Shown here: piece after piece, positions 15,835 to 23,059 of the stretch
Layout: each line of letters begins with the position of its first letter
Position numbering within the stretch: position 1 is the first letter of the stretch
DNA from: JBBQRS01 sp038214535
GTDB lineage: Bacteria > Chloroflexota > Anaerolineae > CG2-30-64-16
NCBI GenBank assembly: GCA_038214535.1
Contig: JBBQRS010000050.1
Coordinates: 1 to 32,267, forward strand
DNA length: 32,267 nt
Direction of reading: 5' to 3'
Notes under the pieces: model-generated
What the model saw: only the letters and a program-made list of their open reading frames with translations
Database searches by the model: none
What the model was told of the DNA's origin: nothing
Translations under genes and position numbers: made by a program

Positions 15835-17199
15835 ATGATCAAGAACCCTGAACCCAACCGACCATTCGAAATCGCGCCGCAAGACGTTCATGCCACCATT
15901 GGCCGCTATATGCTCGCCGATGGTGAACACCTGGTCGTTGACCTGCAAGGCTCGCACGGCGCGTACCTGCGCGATGCCGCGACCGGGCGCGAGTATCTCG
16001 ATTACTACGCCTATTTCGCCAGCCAGCCGGTCGTCCATAATCACCCCGCGCTGTGCGACCCGGCGTTTCGCCAACGCATCGGCGACGTCGCGCTCTATAA
16101 CCCGGCGAATTCCGACGTTTACACCACCTACATGGCTGAGTTCGTGGAAACGTTCGCCCGCGTTGCCATGCCGCCGGAGATGAAACACCTCTTCCTGGTG
16201 AGCGGCGGCGCGCTGGCGGTCGAGAACGCGCTGAAAGCCGCGTTCGACTGGAAGGTGCGCAAGAATCTGGCCGCGGGCAAGGGCGAGAAAGGCACACAAG
16301 TCATCCATCTGCGCGAGGCCTTTCACGGCCGCAGCGGCTACACCCTCAGCCTGACCAACACCGCCGATCCGCGCAAGTTCATGTACTTCGCCCGCTTCGA
16401 TTGGCCGCGCGTCACCAACCCGAAGCTGGAGTTCCCGGTCACGGATGCGGTGATGCAGCGCGTGGTTGCCGAAGAGGCGCAGGCCGTCGCCGAAATCGAA
16501 CGGGCCGTGCGCGACAACCCCGACGACATCGCGGCGCTGATCATCGAGCCGATCCAGGGCGAGGGCGGCGACAACCACTTCCGCCCCGAGTTCTTCCGGG
16601 CGCTACGCCGGCTGGCCGATGAACACGATTTCATGTTTATTGTAGATGAGGTGCAGACCGGGCTGGGCACGACGGGGAGCATGTGGGCCATCGAGCAGAT
16701 GGGCGTCAAACCCGACATGATCGTCTTCGGCAAGAAGGCGCAGGTGTGCGGGGTGATGGTGAACGAACGGATTGACGAAGCAGATGAAAATGTCTTCGTC
16801 ATCTCCAGTCGCATAAACTCGACCTGGGGCGGCAACCTGGTGGACATGGTGCGCTCACAGCGTTATCTGGAGATCATCGAGGCAGAAAATCTGGTGCAGA
16901 ACGCCGCGGCGATGGGTAAGCAACTCCTCGACGGCATGAGCGCGTTGAGCAAAGATACCGACCTGATGACGAACGTCCGCGGGCGCGGCATGATGCTGGC
17001 CTTCGATATGCCGGATGCGCGTTCGCGCGATATCTTCCGCGGATTGCTGCTGGAGAACGGGCTGCTCGCGCTCAAGTGCGGCGTGCGCTCCATCCGTTTC
17101 CGCCCGATGCTCGACCTGGACAGCGCCGCGGTGGAAGAGGGACTGGAAATCGTCGCCCACTCGCTCTACGACGCCCGCAGCGACGGCGCCCAACTCTGA
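15835..17199 (+). CDS. lat: L-lysine 6-transaminase
   Basis: This is a class III PLP aminotransferase matching lysine 6-aminotransferase (EC 2.6.1.36), which turns L-lysine and 2-oxoglutarate into 2-aminoadipate 6-semialdehyde and glutamate. Motifs: LFLVSGGALAVENALKAAFD, EAFHGRSGYTLSLTNT, EPIQGEGGDNHFRPEF, FIVDEVQTGLG (the Asp that binds the PLP ring nitrogen) and FGKKAQVCGV, whose second Lys is the expected PLP Schiff base. Two ATGs are possible. The one at 15835 has GAGGAG 6 nt upstream and is preferred over 15829, which has no spacing; the product is 454 residues. It is the last gene of the operon. Product use (lysine breakdown or aminoadipate supply) is not shown by neighbours. Confidence 0.92.
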   Translation: MIKNPEPNRPFEIAPQDVHATIGRYMLADGEHLVVDLQGSHGAYLRDAATGREYLDYYAYFASQPVVHNHPALCDPAFRQRIGDVALYNPANSDVYTTYMAEFVETFARVAMPPEMKHLFLVSGGALAVENALKAAFDWKVRKNLAAGKGEKGTQVIHLREAFHGRSGYTLSLTNTADPRKFMYFARFDWPRVTNPKLEFPVTDAVMQRVVAEEAQAVAEIERAVRDNPDDIAALIIEPIQGEGGDNHFRPEFFRALRRLADEHDFMFIVDEVQTGLGTTGSMWAIEQMGVKPDMIVFGKKAQVCGVMVNERIDEADENVFVISSRINSTWGGNLVDMVRSQRYLEIIEAENLVQNAAAMGKQLLDGMSALSKDTDLMTNVRGRGMMLAFDMPDARSRDIFRGLLLENGLLALKCGVRSIRFRPMLDLDSAAVEEGLEIVAHSLYDARSDGAQL

Positions 17200-17205
17200 T
17201 TTTTT

Positions 17206-17305
17206 GCCACGAATTACACGAATTGCACGAATTAAAGAAAGATCAAATCATTCGGAATTTGACCTTTTTTCTTTTCTAATTTGTGCAATTCGTGTAATTC
17301 GTGGC
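17206..17305. repeat. Long inverted repeat, ACGAATTACACGAATT type; bidirectional terminator
   Basis: Arms of 28 nt (17206-17233 and 17278-17305) match at 27 of 28 positions and continue into a weaker AAAGAAA/TTTCTTT pairing, leaving a small AT-rich loop. It fills the gap between the convergent lat and metallo-hydrolase genes. CACGAATT/ACGAATTACACG repeats of this kind recur in intergenic regions of many environmental bacteria. Confidence 0.85.
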
Positions 17306-17310
17306 TCTCT

Positions 17311-18162
17311 TTAAACAGGCCGGCGGGCTTTGATTTCTGAGCGGTAGGCGTCGTAGAGGGTCAGCAGGTTGGCCTGATGCAGCCGGTTCGCCAGGCCGCT
17401 GAGGGGAATCCGCGAGAGACCACAATCTTCCACGGTGATATCGTTCAGCCCGGTGCGCGGGACGCCGCGCGCAATCCGCTCGCGCACCTGCCGATCCACG
17501 CAACGCAAATAATTAATCTGCGCTTCTAATGTTTCGTCAATCTCGCCCCGCAGCAACACGTCCCCGTGACCCTGCACTAAGTTTTCCAGGCTCTCTTGCC
17601 TAAGCACGGTAAGCGAAGCGATCAGGCTGTCAATGTCGCCGCCGACGATGTAGGGCACCGGCATCACCGTGTCGCTGGCGATCATCAGGCGGTCCTCAAC
17701 CACATGCACCGTAATCACATCGCGGCTGTGGCCCGGCGAATATTGCAGGTGAATCGTGCGGCCGCCGATCCGCAAGGTCAGCGAATCGTTGAACAGCAGG
17801 TTCGGATAGACAATCCGCACGTCGGCCAGTTGCGGCGTCTGTCGCCGCGCGCCGAGCAGCGCTTCCTCGGCGTGGCGCTCCATCAGCCGCCGGCACAGAT
17901 AATGCGCAATGACATCGGCGTCGGGAAACTGATAGGTTCCGTAGATGTGATCGGCGTGTGAGTGCGTGTTGATCACATAGCGCACGGGTTCGCCGCGCTC
18001 CGCGATGAACTCACGCATGACGCGCGTCTCCTGCGGAAACGGCAGCGTGTCCACCACCACCGTGCCTTCATCGGTAAATATCACGGTCGCCGTCACCTCG
18101 GCATACATGCCGCTGGTAAAGACGTACACACCGTCGGAGATGCGATTTCGTTTGAGGGGCAC
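17311..18162 (-). CDS. Metallo-beta-lactamase-fold hydrolase
   Basis: The GTG start at 18162 has CAGGAG 6 nt upstream; the longer open frame covers the promoter and is rejected. The 283-residue protein has the zinc motif THSHADH (His67, His69, Asp71, His72), then YSPGHSRD, the bridging Asp in IASDTVMP and a late QGHGDV. These are the metal ligands of the MBL fold (glyoxalase II-like group). The opening RISDGVYVFTSGM is typical of the broad hydrolase group. Substrate unknown: thioester or lactone hydrolysis are both possible. It has its own promoter and is convergent with lat. Confidence 0.85.
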   Translation of the reverse strand: MPLKRNRISDGVYVFTSGMYAEVTATVIFTDEGTVVVDTLPFPQETRVMREFIAERGEPVRYVINTHSHADHIYGTYQFPDADVIAHYLCRRLMERHAEEALLGARRQTPQLADVRIVYPNLLFNDSLTLRIGGRTIHLQYSPGHSRDVITVHVVEDRLMIASDTVMPVPYIVGGDIDSLIASLTVLRQESLENLVQGHGDVLLRGEIDETLEAQINYLRCVDRQVRERIARGVPRTGLNDITVEDCGLSRIPLSGLANRLHQANLLTLYDAYRSEIKARRPV

Positions 18163-18183
18163 CTTGCACTCCTGATCTGCGAG

Positions 18184-18199
18184 GGACGCCCATGCGTCC
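18184..18199. other. Leader hairpin of the metallo-hydrolase gene
   Basis: GGACGC-CCAT-GCGTCC is a 6-bp stem with a 4-nt loop in the short leader, between the predicted transcription start (about 18201) and the ribosome site. The palindrome could affect translation or bind a regulator. Confidence 0.45.
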
Positions 18200-18207
18200 T
18201 GCCGAGC

Positions 18208-18237
18208 AGGATAGCATAGGGCGCAAGGGCATGTCAA
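18208..18237 (-). promoter_or_regulatory. Promoter of the metallo-hydrolase gene
   Basis: TTGACA (18232-18237), an 18-nt spacer and TATCCT (18208-18213), the latter with TGC before it (extended -10). Expected start near 18201. Confidence 0.65.
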
Positions 18238-18273
18238 GAGATTTATGATTTTGCCTCCCCAGCCGCGCCGCCA

Positions 18274-18302
18274 TGTCATTCTGAACGCAGTGAAGCATCT
18301 CG
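18274..18302. repeat. GTCATTCTGAACGCAGTGAAG repeat-like segment
   Basis: The segment TCATTCTGAACGCAGTGAAG followed by CATCTCG matches a short intergenic sequence that I recall from many bacterial genomes, in which GCGAAG/CATTCTGAG-type blocks are scattered. Only one copy is in this window. Confidence 0.4.
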
Positions 18303-18370
18303 CGGCATCAAGAGGCGCCTTTAAACCAGAATCGCCGGCCAATAATGACCGACGATCCGATAATTCTAAG

Positions 18371-18568
18371 TGCCCCGCCGTGCCGTGTGCTCCAGGGTTT
18401 TGAACCTGCTCTCGCAGGTGGGGTTCTTATCTGCCGTTCCTGCTTTGCAAGAACATCCGTCGCACGAGGCGGCGAATGCAGCTACTGCATTTCCGGCTGA
18501 GGAAAGATCCCCTAATTGTTACTGTTGGCTCAAAACGTTAGGTGAACATCACGCGCACCGCAGGTGCA
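18371..18568 (-). ncRNA. ssrS: Probable 6S RNA (regulator of RNA polymerase)
   Basis: This gap downstream of aspS can form the 6S RNA architecture on the minus strand. The 5' end (TGCACCTGCGGTGCGCGTGATG) and 3' end (about 18371-18393) pair as a long closing stem with bulges: GTGC/GCAC, CGTG/CACG, TG/CA and an outer TGC-CC part. A large central bubble follows (5' side ...TTCACCTAACGTTTTGAGCC..., 3' side with the small hairpin ACCTGC-GAGA-GCAGGT), and an inner stem-loop region with a TGCAGTAGCTGCA hairpin. Length is about 198 nt, normal for 6S. It has a promoter at 18574-18602 and the same orientation as aspS; B. subtilis bsrA also lies next to aspS. 6S RNA mimics open promoter DNA and traps the housekeeping holoenzyme. 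No covariance search was possible. Confidence 0.68.
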
Positions 18569-18573
18569 TGCTT

Positions 18574-18602
18574 TTTATAGCACGTCTCTCGCAGATATGC
18601 AA
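18574..18602 (-). promoter_or_regulatory. Promoter of the probable 6S RNA
   Basis: TTGCAT (18597-18602), a 17-nt spacer and TATAAA (18574-18579) on the minus strand; start near 18567-18569. The same TTGCAT-N17 layout is seen before ccmF (25321-25349). Confidence 0.6.
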
Positions 18603-18628
18603 AATCCGCAAAGCGCCCTCCACACACC

Positions 18629-18679
18629 GTAGTTTAGCCCCTTGTGGGCGTGCGCGGCGCCCACAAGGGGCTAGACTAC
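18629..18679. repeat. Hairpin repeat, GTAGTNTAGCCCCTTGTGGGCG family, copy 2
   Basis: Left arm GTAGTTTAGCCCCTTGTGGGCG pairs with right arm CGCCCACAAGGGGCTAGACTAC with two mismatches. On the minus strand the right end supplies the TAG stop codon (18676-18678) of aspS. It separates aspS from the 6S RNA promoter and could act as a processing or termination hairpin. Confidence 0.85.
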
Positions 18680-20439
18680 TTGATCTCCAGATGCAACTCA
18701 CGCAGTTGCGCCGGTGAGATCGGCGAGGGCGACCGGAACATCAGATCTGTGGCTGACGCCGTCTTCGGGAAGGCGATCACCTCGCGAATGCTGGGCGTCC
18801 CCGCGAGGATCGCGACCGTGCGGTCAATGCCGGTGGCAATCCCACCATGCGGCGGCGCGCCGTACTCGAACGCCTCCATCAGGTGGCCGAACTTCTCTTC
18901 GGCTTCTTCCTGCCCGATGCCCAGCGCCCGGAACATCGCCAACTGCTGCTCGCGCCGGTGGATACGAATGCTACCGCCGCCCACCTCCCAGCCGTCCATC
19001 ACCAGATCATACGCCTTCGCACGCACGCTGCCGGGATCGCTTTCGAGCTTCGCCCAGTCCTCATCCATCGCGGAAGTAAACGGATGGTGCATGGCGGTCC
19101 AGCGCCCTTCTTCTTCACTCCAATCGAGCAGGGGGAACTCCACTACCCAGCAGAGCGCGTGACTGCCGGCCTTCACCAGCCCAAGCTGTCGCCCCAGCGA
19201 CAAGCGCAACTCGCCCAGGGCGCGCGCCGCAGTATCGCTGCGTTTGTCGGCGACGACCAGCACGAGGTCGCCCGGCCCCGCGCCGGTGCGCTCGAAGATC
19301 GCCGTGAAGTCCTCTTCTGTGAGGAATTTGGCTGCCGACGATTTGACGCTGCCGTCCTCCAGCCGCGCGACGTTAACCACGCCCTTCGCCCCGTAACGTT
19401 TCGCCGTCTCGCCCAGATCATCCAACTGCTTGCGGCTGAACCCGGCCGCGCCCGGCGCAACGATCGCCTTAACCGCGCCGCCCGCGGCCACCGCGTCCGT
19501 GAACACCTTGAACCCGGTCGCCGCGGCCAAATCGCTCAGGTCCACGATCTCCATGCCAAATCGCAGATCGGGCTTGTCGGTCCCAAAGCGATCCATCGCC
19601 TCGCGATAGGTCAGCACCGGGAACGGCTTTGTGAAAATCGGCTTGCGCCCCAGTGTCTCGATGATTTCCGTGTAGAGCGGCTCCATGATCGCCATAATGT
19701 CTTCGCGATCCACGAACGACATCTCCAGGTCGAGCTGCGTGAACTCTGGCTGGCGGTCGGCGCGCAGATCCTCATCGCGGAAACAGCGCGCGATCTGGAA
19801 ATAGCGCTCGTAGCCCGCCACCATCAGCAACTGCTTAAGTTGCTGCGGTGACTGCGGCAAGGCATAGAACTCGCCCGGATGGACGCGGCTGGGCACCACA
19901 TAGTCACGCGCCCCTTCCGGCGTCGTCTTGATCAGGACGGGCGTCTCGATCTCCAGGAAATCGAGACGATCCAGATAATCGCGCATCAGCTTCACGACCT
20001 GATGGCGCAGGATGATGTTCTGCTGCATGGGGGGGCGGCGCAGGTCGAGGTAACGATACTTGAGACGCAGCGCCTCGTCCACCTCGCTATCCTCGTTGAT
20101 GTAGAACGGCGTGGTCCGCGCCTCGTTGAGGATGCGCGCCTCGGTCACCACCACTTCTACGTCGCCGGTCGGCAAGTTCGGGTTGCGCAACCCCTCAGGG
20201 CGCAGTGCGACCATGCCGCGCGCCTGGATGACGTACTCGCTGCGGCAATTCGTCAGCACCGCGTGCGCGTCCGGCGCGTTCTCGGCGTTGCAGGTCAGTT
20301 GCACAATGCCAGAACGATCCCGTAAATCAATGAAAATCAGCGCGCCGTGATCGCGCCGGCGATGCACCCACCCGGCCAGCGTCACCTCCCGGCCCTCAGC
20401 GTCGGCGCGCAACGCGCCACAATTATTCGTTTTCAACAT
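18676..20439 (-). CDS. aspS: Aspartate--tRNA ligase, probably non-discriminating (Asp/Asn)
   Basis: The 587-residue class II synthetase has an N-terminal OB-fold anticodon domain (GWVHRRRDHGALIFIDLRDR at 23-42), the catalytic core with motif 2 (ARCFRDEDLRADRQPEFTQLD), a GAD insertion and motif 3 (GIATGIDRTVAILAG). Length is that of bacterial AspRS. His31 in RRRDHG is the residue associated with non-discriminating AspRS (as in Pseudomonas), where discriminating enzymes have Leu; it should therefore also make Asp-tRNA-Asn for GatCAB. The ATG at 20439 has GGAGGAG 7 nt upstream; an open extension to 20505 is rejected. The TAG stop belongs to a hairpin repeat. The probable 6S RNA lies directly downstream. 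Confidence 0.96.
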   Translation of the reverse strand: MLKTNNCGALRADAEGREVTLAGWVHRRRDHGALIFIDLRDRSGIVQLTCNAENAPDAHAVLTNCRSEYVIQARGMVALRPEGLRNPNLPTGDVEVVVTEARILNEARTTPFYINEDSEVDEALRLKYRYLDLRRPPMQQNIILRHQVVKLMRDYLDRLDFLEIETPVLIKTTPEGARDYVVPSRVHPGEFYALPQSPQQLKQLLMVAGYERYFQIARCFRDEDLRADRQPEFTQLDLEMSFVDREDIMAIMEPLYTEIIETLGRKPIFTKPFPVLTYREAMDRFGTDKPDLRFGMEIVDLSDLAAATGFKVFTDAVAAGGAVKAIVAPGAAGFSRKQLDDLGETAKRYGAKGVVNVARLEDGSVKSSAAKFLTEEDFTAIFERTGAGPGDLVLVVADKRSDTAARALGELRLSLGRQLGLVKAGSHALCWVVEFPLLDWSEEEGRWTAMHHPFTSAMDEDWAKLESDPGSVRAKAYDLVMDGWEVGGGSIRIHRREQQLAMFRALGIGQEEAEEKFGHLMEAFEYGAPPHGGIATGIDRTVAILAGTPSIREVIAFPKTASATDLMFRSPSPISPAQLRELHLEIK

Positions 20440-20475
20440 ACGTCTGCTCCTCCACTTCCCATGCGATTGTGCGCG

Positions 20476-20505
20476 ATTATACTTCCCCACCCAGCAAAAG
20501 GCCAA
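20476..20505 (-). promoter_or_regulatory. aspS promoter
   Basis: TTGGCC (20500-20505), an 18-nt spacer and a perfect TATAAT (20476-20481) on the minus strand. The start would be near 20469, leaving a leader of about 30 nt. Confidence 0.6.
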
Positions 20506-20533
20506 CCACCCTATGCAGAGTCAAGCCCGGCCC

Positions 20534-20593
20534 CTTCGTAGTGACGGCTCAGCCGTTGGGTGCCGCACAACGGCTGAAGCCGTCACTACAAAG
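20534..20593. repeat. Hairpin repeat, GTAGTGACGGCTTCAGCCGTT family, copy 2
   Basis: Left arm 20534-20558 (CTTCGTAGTGACGGCTCAGC...) and right arm 20568-20593 (CAACGGCTGAAGCCGTCACT...) pair along about 25 nt with one missing T and one mismatch. It lies between the divergent aspS and epimerase promoters. Copy 1 is at 145-209. Confidence 0.85.
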
Positions 20594-20656
20594 AAGCGAT
20601 GCACTTTCGGATCACCATCCGGCGCGCACCCGATTCTATGCGCACCGTCGCTCCTA

Positions 20657-20665
20657 TGCTATACT
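20657..20665 (+). promoter_or_regulatory. Extended -10 promoter of the epimerase gene
   Basis: TG-C-TATACT is an extended -10 box, with no clear -35 box. The same nonamer occurs at 23081-23089 before the cytochrome maturation cluster. Transcription would start near 20672, leaving a leader of about 28 nt. Confidence 0.5.
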
Positions 20666-20699
20666 CGCGTCAATTCTTCTTTCCCAGGACGCGCGCCCT

Positions 20700-21641
20700 A
20701 TGCATTGTCTGATAACCGGCGGCGCCGGCTTCATCGGTTCCGCCCTCGCCAACCGGCTGGTTGCCCGGGGCCATCAGGTGCGCGTGCTCGATGACCTGAG
20801 CGCCGGTGACGTGTCTCGGCTCGATCCCGCCATCCTTTTCACCCGTGGCGACGTGCGTGATCGTCCCAAGCTCTGGACGTTGCTGCAAAAAGTAGATTGC
20901 GTCTTCCACCTGGCCGCCCGCGTTTCGGTGCCGGAATCGGTGCTCTATCCTCGCGAGTACAACGACGTCAACGTCGGCGGCACGGTCAGCCTGGCCGAAG
21001 CGCTCCGGGATGTCGGCGTCAAACGCGTCGTCATGGCCTCATCGGCGACGGTGTACGGCCCGCAGCCTACGCAGCCGGTGGCCGAGACGGCGTGGCCCGA
21101 ACCGACCGCGCCGTATGCGGTGAGCAAACTGGCCGCCGAATATTACCTCTTCTCGCTGGGCGCGCTCTACGGCATCGAAGCGGTGGCGTTGCGCATCTTC
21201 AACGCCTACGGCCCCCATCAACACATGCCGCCCGTCCACGCGCCGGTTGTGCCACTCTTCATGAAATCGGCGCTCACCGGGGCCTCCATCGTGGTTTACG
21301 GCGACGGCGCGCAGAGCCGGGATTTCGTCTATATTGATGACGTGGTAGACGCCCTCGTCGCGGCCGCGACGGCCCCGAACGTGAACCACGAGGTGATTAA
21401 CGTGGGCTCCGGCGAAGAGACCTGCATCAGCGACCTGATTAACGCCATCAGTCACACGACGCGTCGCCAGCCTGAGATCATCAACAACCCCCAGGAGACG
21501 GGCGGCATCGCGCGCCTCGTCGCCGATTTATCAAAGGCGAATGAGCTTCTGGGCTATTGGCCGGAAGTCACGCTGGAGGAAGGACTGGCGCGCCTGCTGG
21601 CCGAAGACCCGCGCTTCGCCGCCCGCCGGCCGGCCAAATAG
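20700..21641 (+). CDS. NAD-dependent sugar-nucleotide epimerase/dehydratase
   Basis: The 313-residue protein is an extended SDR. It has the Rossmann motif GGAGFIGS at 7-14, the acidic residues DD (31-32) that select NAD, Ser115 in MASSATVYG and the YAVSK catalytic pair Tyr139/Lys143. NAYGPHQ and the late SRDFVYIDDVVDAL follow. Closest in style to UDP-glucose/UDP-GlcNAc 4-epimerases (GalE/WbpP group); the exact sugar cannot be read. The open frame starts at 20469, but everything before 20700 crosses the repeat and promoter. A weak AGGA lies 10 nt before the ATG. It appears to be a single-gene unit, divergent from aspS. Confidence 0.9.
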   Translation: MHCLITGGAGFIGSALANRLVARGHQVRVLDDLSAGDVSRLDPAILFTRGDVRDRPKLWTLLQKVDCVFHLAARVSVPESVLYPREYNDVNVGGTVSLAEALRDVGVKRVVMASSATVYGPQPTQPVAETAWPEPTAPYAVSKLAAEYYLFSLGALYGIEAVALRIFNAYGPHQHMPPVHAPVVPLFMKSALTGASIVVYGDGAQSRDFVYIDDVVDALVAAATAPNVNHEVINVGSGEETCISDLINAISHTTRRQPEIINNPQETGGIARLVADLSKANELLGYWPEVTLEEGLARLLAEDPRFAARRPAK

Positions 21642-21661
21642 CATTCACACAGCCCCCACCA

Positions 21662-21723
21662 CGCGGAGCAAGCATCCTCAGATGCGTCTCTCCAGCATCG
21701 CGGAGCAAGCATCCTCAGATGCG
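21662..21723. repeat. Two direct copies of a 25-bp element with CATCCTCAGATG core
   Basis: CGCGGAGCAAGCATCCTCAG followed by ATGCG occurs at 21662-21686 and identically at 21699-21723, a 37-bp period. Each copy holds the small palindrome GCATC-CTCA-GATGC, whose core also forms the centre of the hairpin at 6201-6238. Confidence 0.85.
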
Positions 21724-21745
21724 CCCCCTCCCGACTATAACAAAA

Positions 21746-21773
21746 AGAGAGCCGACCCCGGGGTCGGCTCTCT
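21746..21773 (-). terminator. Rho-independent terminator of the L,D-transpeptidase gene
   Basis: AGAGAGCCGACCCC pairs perfectly with GGGGTCGGCTCTCT (14 bp). On the minus strand it is followed directly by TTTTTG. It lies 26 nt downstream of the gene, a classical intrinsic terminator. Confidence 0.9.
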
Positions 21774-21799
21774 GATGCATTTACGAGATGGACGCGCTT

Positions 21800-22651
21800 T
21801 TAGTAGTGCGTCACGACCGTCGTGCCGACGGGGGCCCAGTTGTAGAGCCACCCCGCGTCACTGGTGCGCATGTTGACACAACCATGGCTCATCGGGTGGC
21901 CGAAGTTGTTGTGCCAGTAGGTGCCGTGAATCCCGTAGCCCCGGTAGAAATACATGGTGTAGGGCACGTTGGGCAGATGATAGCCCGGCCCCGACATGGT
22001 CGTCGAGCGCAGCTTCGTCTGGATCCGGAAGCGCCCGACAACGGTGGGTGTCCGCGGCAGCCCGGTGCTGACCGCGGTGCTGAAGACCGGCGTATTGCCG
22101 ACGTAGGCCGTCAGGCGTTGCCGGCTGAGGTTCACATCAATCCACTTGCCGCCCGTGGGGGCAGGGCCGGCTTTTGGCGCAGCCTTCGGCGCGGAAGCCG
22201 CCTTGGGAGCGGCCTTGCCGCTCACCCGCAGGCTCTGGCCCACATAGATGTGATTGATGTTTTTAATCCCGTTGATGGCGGCCAAGTTAGACACGCTCGT
22301 CCCATACCGCGCCGCAATCGAACCCAGCGTATCGCCTCGCCGGACGACATAAACGCTTGAACCTGCCGACGCAGCAGGCTTTGCCGCCGGTTTTGCCGCC
22401 GGTTTCACCGCCGTGCTCTTCCCCGGAATCACCAACCGCTGCCCGACGTAGATCACGTTGATGTTGGCAATGCCGTTGGCGCCGGCCAGCGTGTTGATAG
22501 ACACGCCGTTACGCGCCGCGATCTTTGCGAGGGTATCGCCGCGCTGCACGATGTAGGTCCCACTGGCGTCGTTCGTAGACGCCAGCGCCGCCCCCGGCCC
22601 AATGATAAGGACGACCAAAAGAATGGCTATACGAAGAATCCGCGTTGACAT
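21800..22651 (-). CDS. Secreted LysM-LysM-L,D-transpeptidase (YkuD) protein
   Basis: The 283-residue protein has an N-terminal signal sequence (about 1-24, cut likely after ALA), two LysM repeats (about 32-76 and 100-144, each with RGDTL...IAAR), Lys/Pro/Ala linkers, and a YkuD domain at about 169-283. Its active-site motif is IHGTYWHN...SHGCVNM, with His242, His256 and nucleophile Cys258. LysM binds peptidoglycan or chitin-like glycans; YkuD forms 3-3 crosslinks or attaches proteins to the stem peptide. ATG 22651 has AAGGAGA 6 nt upstream. It has its own promoter and terminator, so it is monocistronic. Presence of peptidoglycan crosslinking machinery indicates a cell wall. Confidence 0.93.
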   Translation of the reverse strand: MSTRILRIAILLVVLIIGPGAALASTNDASGTYIVQRGDTLAKIAARNGVSINTLAGANGIANINVIYVGQRLVIPGKSTAVKPAAKPAAKPAASAGSSVYVVRRGDTLGSIAARYGTSVSNLAAINGIKNINHIYVGQSLRVSGKAAPKAASAPKAAPKAGPAPTGGKWIDVNLSRQRLTAYVGNTPVFSTAVSTGLPRTPTVVGRFRIQTKLRSTTMSGPGYHLPNVPYTMYFYRGYGIHGTYWHNNFGHPMSHGCVNMRTSDAGWLYNWAPVGTTVVTHY

Positions 22652-22752
22652 GGTTCTCTCCTTCTCATACGAACTGAATAGATAAGCCTTTTGGGTTGCA
22701 GCCTACCTGAGGCTGGTAAGGCCGACTACAACACTATGTCGAGTTAACATGT

Positions 22753-22782
22753 TTTATACCAGAGTTGCCGCGCGTCTGTCAA
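22753..22782 (-). promoter_or_regulatory. Promoter of the L,D-transpeptidase gene
   Basis: TTGACA (22777-22782), an 18-nt spacer and TATAAA (22753-22758) on the minus strand. The start near 22746 leaves a leader of about 95 nt containing a CAGCCT...AGGCTG inverted repeat. Confidence 0.7.
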
Positions 22783-23059
22783 CTGTTAATATCGCCAATT
22801 ACCAAAATTGGTGCATTTAATTCGCGTCCGAACGCGCTGCGTGTCCTTGACAACCGTTATCCAACCTAAGTCACACTTCTATCACGAAGCGCGGATGGGT
22901 GTATTGATTTTCTGGGCAACCCACCGCAATGTCATGCTGGGTCACCCATGCGCCGCAGCGACATACGCCCGCCAAAGAAACTTTGTCATAGGATGACAAT
23001 CTCGCCCCAAACTTGAAATGCGCTCGCGCTCCGGGTATATTTGGCAGTCCTGCCCCGGC
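22783..23059. other. Gene-free divergent spacer with nested palindromes
   Basis: This forms the middle of a 521-nt gap between two divergent genes. I see no credible gene; the 62-codon frame at 22808-22996 has no ribosome site. The stretch 22891-22953 has an 11-bp outer pairing (GCGGATGGGTG with CACCCATGCGC, one mismatch) enclosing the small hairpin TGGG-CAA-CCCA. Another TGGG-TCA-CCCA overlaps the outer arm, so two folds are mutually exclusive. Strand and function are unknown. Confidence 0.35.

Noticed and set aside
13710..17199. Selenoprotein gene with in-frame UGA near selC
   Set aside because: All genes in the window are complete without UGA readthrough, and I saw no family known to carry Sec.
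18482..18520. RNase P-like GAGGAAAG on the plus strand
   Set aside because: None of the other universal RNase P RNA blocks are present, and the length is too short.
18541..18580. Plus-strand GCACC-GCA-GGTGC hairpin followed by a T-run, as a terminator
   Set aside because: No plus-strand transcript is expected here; the same bases form the 5' end and -10 box of the minus-strand 6S candidate.
21662..21723. CRISPR array
   Set aside because: Only two 25-bp repeats with a 12-bp spacer and no cas genes; it is a local duplication of a palindromic repeat.
22808..22996. 62-codon frame in the divergent spacer
   Set aside because: No ribosome site, no protein-like pattern, and it overlaps palindromic sequence.
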